Part shown: piece after piece, positions 51,816-62,300 of the stretch
Layout: each line of letters opens with the position of its first letter
How positions within the stretch are numbered: the first letter of the stretch is position 1
DNA from: Sipunculus nudus
Taxonomy: Eukaryota > Annelida > Sipuncula > Golfingiida > Sipunculidae
Assembly: GCA_026874595.1 (NCBI GenBank)
Contig: CM049310.1
Coordinates: forward strand, 7,130,001-7,194,000
Reading direction: 5' to 3'
DNA length: 64,000 nucleotides
Translations under genes and position numbers: made by a program
The notes under the pieces: generated by a model
Database searches by the model: none
Told to the model about the DNA's origin: nothing
What the model saw: only the letters and a program-made list of their open reading frames with translations

Positions 51816-52749
51816 GTCGCTCTCTCTTGAGTACATCTCTGAACAACAAATTGTCACCACTTGATCTAACAATTTAATATCTACAGTATGAGTATAATCA
51901 ATTCAAAATCTGTGCGGAGCCGGCTATAAAGTGAGTGACCGGTTAATGTATTACATGCCGCAGCAAAAATGTGTGTGTCGATAACACAGTTCACAATGGG
52001 TTCAGGACATTGTGCACTTACCATGGACTTCGACACGACGGTCAGAGGGCGAGAATTTACTTATCGGAAATCTGTATGAGGAATCAAAAGAACTTTTCAT
52101 TGTTGACCCCTCTTTACGGCCACACGGTAAGGTGTCACTTAAGGTGTCAGATCAGGAATTCATATATCTGTGTACTTCCTAATAAGACCTATAACTTGCC
52201 ATAAGGGTAAAATTCATTAATGTTGAATTTCTGACAACAAACAAACAGCAGTACCGTAGCCTGGGGGCGGGGGGGGGGGGGGCAGAAGCTGCTCATGCTG
52301 CATGCCTCCGTGAAACCAATTGTGACTTCATTTTTTAATTGAGTGTATTTAGTGATATATGATCATTATTCATTGTTCCCTTACCAGTAAAAGTTACAGA
52401 ATTAATTTCGGGAATTAAAGGGAATTAAATATATTGCAATTAATTTAAGTTAGAGCGATTGGAAATAAAGGCTTACTTGTATGCGTAATACTTAAACTTG
52501 TAACCTTATAGAGAGGTCTGGTTGGAATAAAACAATTTGTTTTGTATTGCTCAGTGTGTACCTATATATGACTGACATCAGGTCAGTTTCTGTAAATTAA
52601 TTGTTCATGGTAATATTAATTTTATAATTACAGCTTCAACTTCAAGTTAGATTTACCAAAAATGGTATATCCTTAGCCTCTCAGTCTACATTATTGTTTC
52701 GTGCAACATACCATGCACGGAAGCCTATGGTTTTGAGTAAAACTAAAAA

Positions 52750-52887
52750 GGAAGTAGCTAAACTGCCGGCACGTACCTGCAAGCAGTTTAACCCACAGGC
52801 TAAAACTGCCTGCAGGGGAAATTTACAAGCCATTGGACAAAACTGCCGGCAAGGTAAATTTCCCCTGCCGGCAGTTTAGTCACTTCC
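52750..52887. mobile_element. fold-back MITE-like element with nested inverted repeats
   Basis: 22-bp termini (52750-52771 and 52866-52887) are inverted with three mismatches and contain AAACTGCCGGCA. Inside, CTGCAGGGGAAATTTAC near 52810 can also pair with GTAAATTTCCCCTG near 52855, so two alternative hairpins are possible. Confidence 0.65.
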
Positions 52888-53600
52888 ACATGTCCGAGGC
52901 ATCCTAGGTTGTGAGGCCGTAATTGAGCTGCAACCTGCTCCGTCCAAACACAGGTACATCCGCTGTTTATTGTAATTCCAGATTCCAGGTTACCGGAAAT
53001 AAACTTTAAATCGATTTTAAATAACCCCGAGGATAACCTGAAATTGATTTCAAATTACTACCTACGATTTTGATTTACCTCCCTGAAAAATTTTCTTTAT
53101 GTTTATTTACTTTTACGCATTTATTTATTAAAGTATGTTGAATTTTATATATCCTTTATTGGTATGGTAGTGGCCATACGCTATAGGGTGTTTTAGCCAA
53201 TATCAATAAAATTATTCAACGATAATATTTTACAAGTCTGTTTCAGATGCTGAAAATGCCATTTATCACAGGCTCAGATCTATACGGAGCAAGCGGTTTT
53301 CCATTGTTATACTATTTAATCCTTGGTCTCACGCAATTCTAGTACGGTACTTAACGGGTCAGTCACGGTAAATTTATACATGTGAAGGGCCATGTTTTAC
53401 CAAGTCCTCTCACCACCTCAAAGAACTTGGTGATTCGCAGGCAGAACATGGTAAGTCAGGTCGAGGCCTTAGAAGAACGCAGACTCCACCGTCACCTGCT
53501 ACAGCAGCCCCCAGCAATGGACCACTTTCTGGACCGACACGAAAACTGGCCATGACACAGCCCGATTTAATCGGACTCAATATTATTAAGCTCTGCCAGA

Positions 53601-53705
53601 CCCCCCCCCCCCCCCCCTTTTTTTCCAGGGGACTTTTTTTAAGGTCTTTTAATTAGTCCTTCCGGGTTGGACGCCTTTTCCTAAATCCTGAGATCCGCCC
53701 CTGCA
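53601..53705. repeat. poly-C short interspersed element, reverse orientation
   Basis: 17 C at the left and GAGATCCGCCCCTGC at the right: the reverse of the family seen at 27966-28145. Confidence 0.6.
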
Positions 53706-54680
53706 TGGGCAGCTTACATCCCGTTTTCCTTGACCTTTTCATGCACGTGGGTCCCTCACGACGATCACCAAGACCATATTTGGATCACGATAAACACGTG
53801 TAATGCATGTTATATATAAATAATAAGTGTAATGTCGCTATTTATTTTTATGGTAACTTGTGAAAGTAAAATTACATCGTTAAAAATATAGATCTGCACT
53901 ATTCTCTATTTGAATAATAGATATGTGATAAAAAACACCCTACAGCAGATAGTACCAATTTCATTGCATAAGATACAAAGATTCTTAGGAAACATTTGTA
54001 TATGCGAATCGATATGGTTCCAATCGCGTGACTTTAATTTAATTCTGTTGTGCAATTGACAGCTGAGTCAAAATTGTTTTAAATATAATTTTGATATGGT
54101 GTATTCATCTTACATATCTGCTTTTTATGCAAAATTACTTTTGTGAGTTTAGCATCGAATTTGAATTAAAGTACGTCCATTGCCATCCTGGTCACATTCA
54201 TCAATATATAAGATATGCAGCTCTACAATATTTTCAAATTATACCTCCCTCACATGAAAGTACAAGATGACATGAAATGCTTCTTGTATCCTAACTGATG
54301 AATCACTGTTAAAATCATAGGATTATCTTCAGTTTTTTTTAGGCTGAAGCTATAGTAATTATAAACGCAGACTCTCTCAAGTTTAAGATATTTAAAAAAA
54401 TATACTGTCATGAAAAACAATACTTGATCAATTATTATACATAGGTAACCCTGGACTCAGTAGAACATTACAACAACACAAAACTGTTGCTGTCTCAAAT
54501 TTGATGCGCACTGCAGATTTAATATATAATTTATTTAACTCAGTGAAAAGTTTAAGCTTTTATATGATTACTCCGTACGAATGATCCCTGAACAGATTTG
54601 TGATATAAAAGTCAGTATCATTTTGGTTGATTTCAAATTGTCAGATATTTTCATTCTAAATCGAAGCATTGCATGTAGTG

Positions 54681-54843
54681 TTAGATCTTGGCCTTTGCTG
54701 CTGTGACTATCCCCATATGGTGACTAGTCTTGAACGTAGGATCCGTTACCGCCGGCCGGTCAATGTTGAATTGGGAGATGTCGTAATTGGTTCGTCCGTC
54801 AACGGCCATCTCACTCAGAATCTTCCCCAACAGAGACGCAAAC
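54681..54843 (-). CDS. PIPOX: PIPOX-like gene 2, exon 9, terminal
   Basis: 163 nt including TAA. FASLLGKILSEMAVDGRTNY, DISQFNIDRPAVTDP, tail ending AAKAKI. Confidence 0.92.
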
Positions 54844-56271
54844 CTGCAAAGATAAGAACATTTTATGGGATTATATGTCTCTACCAACATGGTATATGAG
54901 TCTCCAATAAGGCCAAGATATACGTATATGAAGTGAGATATCCTGGAGAAGGGAATCAGTGCTGAAACACTCATATGTTCCAAAGACAGTTTTGATGATA
55001 CGATTGCCTATATAGAAACAAATAGAGCAGGCTTCAATGATTCATGTTTCATGACTCACGATTAATCTTTTATCCCATCCGTCAGAAGGGGTGTGTTAAA
55101 TTATTTACAAAATGATCGAGATGTTTCTTCTCGTTTTTTAGTAGAATCAATACCAAAATAACAATCTAATGCTTTCATTCATGTCTATGCTGAAGCACAG
55201 TTACTGGATTCCAGGAAAATTAGTCACTGGTTTCTAGGTGTTGTTACTCACATTAGGGACGTGAGCATGACCGGATGTTTTAATGTATCGTTCTGGTAGC
55301 GGATAGAAGCTGATTTCGATGGAGTTTGCTGATGTATCTCAGAAACCTAGTGCGGCAATAGGTACGGGTAAGCGCAGACCAGGCACAGAGGAGGCGAACA
55401 CCAGAACATGCGTTAAAAGGATTAATTGATTTATCACCAGAAACTTTTGATTATTGGGGATGTTTCTAACTGTAGGAACATGCTGGGCACGTCATGTAAC
55501 CGTAGAAATTTACCGAGCACGTTATGTACCCGTAGGAATACGCTGCGCAAGTTATATATCCTTGGGAACACGTTGGGCACGTTATGTAACCGTCAGAACA
55601 TGCTGGGCACGTTATTTGACCGTGTGAATACGCAGCGCTCGTTTTGTAACCTTGGGAACACGCTGGGCACGATATGTAACCATGGGAACCCGCAGGGTAC
55701 GTTATATACCCGATGGAACACGTGAAAAATTGTGTGTGTGTGTGTATGTGTGTGAGTGAGAAGGAGAGAGAGAGGGGGGGGGAGGGAGATAGAGAAACGG
55801 ATTTAGGGGAATTGAAGCCACCCCCCCCCCCCTCCCCCATTGCAACAGTAAATTGCGCCCCTGCTACAATGTATCAATTTTGCCTATAAACCAGGTAAAA
55901 AAAATCTTTCTGAGACTGTGTGAAAAAGTAATTTTGTTTATGGACATTCTATTCATTTTAATCGATACATATATACAGGCTCTACAAAGGCGAAAACTAG
56001 GTAATCTACTTCTTTGCCAAGGCTGTTCTTATACTGTTCTAAATTTTGTTGTGCATGAGACATTTGATCAAACGTTTCTGCTGTCCTACTCCGCGTCAGG
56101 GGTGACATTCACTGACGATTGGCACTATGTCTTTTCGATTGAATTATTAAGATTATTTAAAAATCAGTGATGTTTGAGTGGAAACGTTAAAAATTTGTTC
56201 AGTGGTATACTAAAGAATGGACTTTAAGAGGGATGCATAGTTTTTCACAATTTAATGCTACGTAGATTCTC

Positions 56272-56311
<40 letters not shown>

Positions 56312-59300
56312 TTATTTAGTTTACATGGATTGTACTAATAGTTATTATAACTAATCAAGGCACTCTTCATGGCTCCGATGATTGTGTTCGTAGTCTGTAG
56401 AGGTGGAGGGCCCCGGAGAAAACCACCGGTCTTGGACGGGAAACTATACAACCCACTCTCATAACCACTCCGGGGATCGAACCCGGGTCGCCAGCGGAGA
56501 GAGCCGAGCGTTTTACCCCTCGACTGTCTATATATATACATATGTATATATATATATATATATACTTTATCCACCATGTAGAACTGAGCAAAAAATCATA
56601 TGGAGGTCTTTACAGGCATCTCTATAACCTCAAGGCAAGCAACCTACAAGAGTTTACCCACACTACAGTCTGTGCATCTCATCCTATATGTACTATCAAC
56701 AATAATACTATCACAACAACGAAACTTGAAACTTGGAAGAATAAAAAAATACAGGAACATAATAAGGGGCTAAAATAGCTAACATAGTGCCGCCACAGCC
56801 AAAGCGAGTGCAGATGCGTCAGATTGTTACATACTTTGACAGGTATTATAGATCAGCAGTAGAAGCTGTATGGAAGACTACCGTGATTCTGTGAAAACCT
56901 TTCTCTTTTTGAATTACAATAGCTCAAGGTTTACCTGTATCAGCTTGCATCATGTTCCACACAACAGATCGAAGGGACTGCCAAAGGATTGTTTACTTTC
57001 TGGGGACATTCGACATGCATAATAAAAACGTTTAATATAAATAAAACCAGACCATATTGTTACAGGTGCCCTTTTTATTGTGTGACACGGGCGTAAATCG
57101 TGATGTAGCGCCCGCGTCTGGCCGCGTGTTGAACTCTTAGTTTAATCTGTACTGGTTGAACTCTCGTTGTCATGCTAGCTTGGGGCTTTCTCGCCTGGCC
57201 GAGCCGGGGCGGGCTCAGGTGTGAACCCTTATATTTTGAGACACGGCGTTCGTTTTTCTAGCATGTTCTTTGAAAGTGTATACCGTGTTAGATTCTTTAG
57301 ATGGTTCGAGAAATGGAAGATTCTCGGCTTGAGGTGAAAAGTTATATAAAGTGGCTGTGTTTTAGAGCCGAGAGAGAAGTGAGAGAATATTCCAGCGGAC
57401 ACAGACGTGTTTATGTCAGTGGGACCTATCCGATTATCCAATAATTTCAGGGATTCTACTATTACTAACTCTATACAATTTAATGCTGCCTGCCTCAAGT
57501 TTACTCTCTGGATTGTTACAAGAGCTTTACATTGGGCTGTTATTCTCCGAGAGAATTCGTGTAAACTGTTCGCCGGCTTATATATTTTAAAGGACTTATC
57601 GTTGAGACAGTGGTGGTATCCAGGTACTGTGCACTTTATTTTACTGTGTAATTGTACTGATTTACTGTTATACTGTGTCATTGTATTGATTTGGTGTATT
57701 GTAATGTTAGGGTTGTTTTGAGAATAAATTATAGTTATTTGTTAACAAAAATCCACTGACTTCTTTATTCATTCCCCTAGACATTTCACGCTGCCTAGTG
57801 TTACAGAATCTGATTTTTTTATCTCCTTGACAAAATTTATGTTCATCACGCATACATGATCTGTGGATATTAGGTTCCGTAACAATATTTGCTCGTATGA
57901 ATTTGAATATTTGACACATGCATCCATACCTAGTAAAAGAATAAATTGAAAACAAAACGGCATGTACTTCCGGAATGAAAGACTACGCTTTCCATGGCCC
58001 TCCGGACCATGTAAAATGAATGCAAATAAATATTTATGTTGGTTAATTTATTCAATGCACGGGTCTTTTGTATTAAACATAAGATTTACCATTGTGTTAT
58101 ACCACAAACACTGGGTGCCATCACTCAGGAATTTCTATATTTCGGTGCATTCTATAATAGGCCTTAAGAACTCCTGAATCCCTGATATTTGCATATTAGG
58201 TCGTCACAAGGGACCTGACGATTTCCTCGCATTTGCATATCAGGCCGTCACGCCTCCTGTGAATGGCATCGTTGCTATGTGGACGCTAGCAAAGGTCCCA
58301 ATGACAACAGACAGCTCAACCCGCTTGGTAACATTCGCACTGAAATCAGGTTTTCAGAAAGTCCATACATTGACCTTCGTGTCCTATGATACATCTCTGC
58401 TGTTGAACACTACGGTCAATGGGCCAAATGAAAGTGCATTGTAGACACTGTGGCATCCACAGGCATTTGCCGTGTTATTCAGCCAGCTGGTGATGTAAGC
58501 AAAATGAACTAGTATGAAGGCTGCCTCTATATACTATATGTCAGTAGATGCATTATAAAGTTGTTTTGCCTGAAACCAAGGGTTGATGTAGCGATTAATG
58601 TAAATTTCCTGTGAATCAATGGGTTGAAGTGAGAACGTTCTGCCAAGGCACTGAGCAAAGATAGGTGCCTTGTGTTTACATAGTATATAGAGGCAGCTTT
58701 CATACTAGCCGCCGACGTCGACGCAACGGTTTTCAGGTTTCTGTTGCGTCGCCGGCCCACCAAAGGGCTAACTGGGGTTACAGCACGATACGATCTGTTA
58801 CTCTTAGAAAAGAAATTAAATAAAAATATTTCCTATGGTTTTAGCAAACCAATGTTCACATAATGTTGTATGTCGAAAGGCCTGTAATAAAAAATTACCA
58901 TTTTGGAAATAATGAAGCACCTGTAACATCAACAACTGATAGTATTTGTCCAGAGAGAATTGAAGCATTAACAGCTCCGGTAGACATCTTGCATTTGGTG
59001 GCAGTCCTGTATAAGGCTTTAGGCCTGTGTACTATTATGTTCATATTTTAAATTCCTTGGTGCAAAATAGGGCTGAGAAGAGAACAGTAATGTTTTCTAG
59101 TGGTCAAATTTACAATACACATAGATGTACTGAACATTAATCAATGGATATATGTTAAATCTCACAGTTGTGTATGGAGTGTTATAATCACAGTTGACAG
59201 CAGGTGCAATCTATGGACTCCACAATGCGCCAGTCACTGAAAAAAAAGCAATTGAGGAGTTCATTCTTATGGGCTACCTTCATACTAGTTTATTTTGCTT

Positions 59301-62300
59301 ATTTTACCAGCTCGCTGAATAACAAGGCCTGTGGTCGCATCTATTTTGTACTGTGTATTTGTAAGTGTTCGAGTAACACTTGAAAGTCTTGCCCCTGTTG
59401 AGTTGCCAACACGCTGATCGCCGTGATCGTTTAAGACAGCCCGTACATGACTGCGTTCGTCGCGAGTGGTCCTGAATATCTCACACTGATTGGCTGAGCT
59501 AGAGATACATTTTCAAACCGGCCTGCCTTGAAAAGCGATGGTCTGATTAACGGTGACACACTGATTCACTGAGGCTGAGGGTTATATATAGTGCTGAAAG
59601 TCCTGCGCGCCGTACTCAGAATAGCCGAGGACCTTAAAATATTAAGACTGATCAAATGGGTATATAAACTGCAAGCTAGAAGCCCACAATAGGCAGTTTC
59701 TGGGTAACCCTTGTTGGTTTTGAAAAAAAAAAGATTCTGGGAAAGACCACTAGGGGCCTATAATTGGAAAAGACCTTAGTTCAGCGAGGCGGTGATGTAT
59801 AGCGCTGACCGTCCGGTACGGCCCAAGTTTACCAGTCGATGAAAAATGAGGGTCAGAGTGAGGTCATTAGTTATAGAAGTAACCTGGAGGTGACAGTACT
59901 GACACTATACGTGCGATACAGTGAGAGAACGTTTGGTTTCTCTGTAAGAGGCAACAATTAAGAGCCATTTCATTGACTGGGCAGGTCTATTCCGTTCACT
60001 TAAAACTATAAGCTAACACCAGAGAGAAAACAAAGTTGCGCATTAACAAACATTTAACTGGGCCCTATAAAAGACAGAGCCCGATCCGGGCCCCTTTGAG
60101 TCGTCCTGATGACATCTAGGGCCTATATAGTTGCAAGTTAACATAAAAGCAAAAAGAGATTTTCTCATTTTCAAGTATACTTTCTGGTCTTCTTCACTTA
60201 TGAAACTCCTGACGGGCCCGGGTCCCTTTGGATCACTCACTATTAGAAACTCTATATTTTTTTGTGCCTTATTGGAAATTCCTAGGCTAAAATAAAATCA
60301 AGGGAGACATCTACATTTTCAAACATTCATTATGCCCTATAGGAAATTTAATTTAGGCCCCTCAATTTGGATTAAAACTCTGTAGACATGCTTCTCAAAT
60401 GACAAACGGGATGCGCATTTCTTTCGCCCTATATAGGACTGTCTTGTCCCATACACATAACATGACATGACCTATGCATGCATGAGCAGCAGCTTCGAAT
60501 AAGGATTTTGTTTGGTCCATCACTGCTACTAGAGGTCGATCATTCTATACTTTGTGAGATTATTTAGCAAAAGGCTTAGGCACGCCCTAACAAAATGTTA
60601 TGTTAGGATGGGAACACGCAGTGCACGTTAGGTAACCGTTGGAACACGCTTGGGACGTAAGGTAACTGCATGTGGGTACACGCAGGGCACATTATAATGC
60701 AACGGGAACACGCTGGTTTCAGATTCAGTAAGAAAGTGTCACCCACTTGAATGCGTGTCCGGCTCCACAACAGACGATGACTTGTGGGAGGCCTTTCTCG
60801 TGCAGCGTGTCCACAACAAAATGACGGTCCCTGGTCATGGCGTACAGACAGGTCTTGGTGTAGGCGATCGGACCAACAGCCTGCAACATCAGTCAGGTAT
60901 CTAATCATATATGGACATGCAATTAAACAAAAAAAATTAGTCTTTTTTTCAACACACTTGTCTGACTTCATTCACGTCACAAACTATGAATTCGATTGGC
61001 GGCTGGACTTACCTTAGGATACCCACCAATGGTGACTAGAAAGTTTGATGTTACATCTGATATAGTACCTTATAGTTACCACCCCACATATGCACTTAGG
61101 TTGGATTGCATCATCCTTACAAGAGAAAAGAGAAAACCTCCCAGTAAATCACGAAAATCTCAGTTTTTTAAATGAGGATTTGGTAATGGTAAGCCAAAGC
61201 CAAGCCATAAGCAAGTTTAAATGCATGTATACCCCTTTCTGGATCCACAATACCGCATTTTGACAGAGGTTTGGGCAAACGTCTAGCTGGTAAAAGTTGA
61301 TGAAAGCTTATATTCGTTGGCGAACGGTGGTTAACGTCGTGGTCGTTGAAAAATTTCAACATGCTGAAAATTTGCCGATGTTTGGAAATAAACGTTGGTG
61401 AATATTTTCTCTATTTGTAAACGTTCGACATGAACACTGCCTGAAATTTGCCAGTCTCAAAATAGCCATTAAGCTAGCCTATAATGATAAAGTTCATGTG
61501 GCCCCACTTGTGTCATTCAGATGGATGAATCTGAGATATACCTAAACTACTAATTTCAAATAATTCACGTGAATTGATAAATTAGTGCTTCTCTATAAAT
61601 ATTAGTCCATATTGACCTGATGTACTTAAATTTTGTAAATGTTAGTCCTATATTTAAAACAGATCTTTGGACTAATCCTTTGCAGGATCATGGGACTGTA
61701 TGTGTGATGAAAGTAGATTAGTTTATTTGGATGGTCAAATGTAGAGAATCCGATATTAAATCTTTGAGTGCTATTTGTCAGTGTCTATACAACCATCAGC
61801 CATTCATATAAATGAATGAATCAAATTGTAGATTGTGCTGCTTTAACATGGATCAGTCTGTACCATGCACAGCAAGATATTTGTCATTATTATGTATTAA
61901 TTACTGATCAAGTGTATGATTTTGTTTTTCCTAAATGGACCAATTATAGAGAAATATCATATTTCTTAGAAATTAGAAATCATTCGTTCTTTGCGCGGTT
62001 CGGTAGTTTTCCTGAATGACGACACTTTGAGATTAGTCCATTTCGCCCGTTGAGTTGTACTTGTCCGTTGTCGTTCCTGTTCAACAGGATTTGTACCTTT
62101 TCTTCTGTGCACAGATAACATTGTCCGGGGTTGCGTTTCATTGTGTTGGAATGCTTGAGTGTTTCCAAGGTTATGGTATGATCAGTGTTCTTTCTTTTTA
62201 AGCTCCATATGTACTTTGTATTTTTCTTTGTATCAAACTTTCACTAGGGCCGAGTTGTAGCTTGGTATGGCGTTTCTAAAAATTTCCTGGTTTGAAGATA

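Larger units (their letters stand above)
51816..54680. other. intergenic between the two PIPOX-like genes
   Basis: 5' flank of gene 1 and 3' flank of gene 2. Holds the palindromic element at 52750-52887, a poly-C repeat relic at 53601-53705, and a short plus-strand open stretch ending at 53559 whose composition is protein-like but which I cannot place. Confidence 0.4.

Noticed and set aside
53356-53559. Short plus-strand open stretch ending in a protein-like tail (AMDHFLDRHENWP)
   Set aside because: No convincing acceptor, no upstream partner exon and no family I recognise. Worth a homology search but not supported as a feature.
55472-55725. CRISPR-like array (regular 30-bp repeats)
   Set aside because: Units abut directly without spacers and are diverged. 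The context is a eukaryotic intron.
55466-55840. 124-aa minus-strand and 99-aa plus-strand frames
   Set aside because: They arise because the minisatellite unit length is a multiple of three.
56335-56591. 74-80 aa frames over the SINE
   Set aside because: Fully explained by the tRNA-derived SINE and flanking TA repeats.
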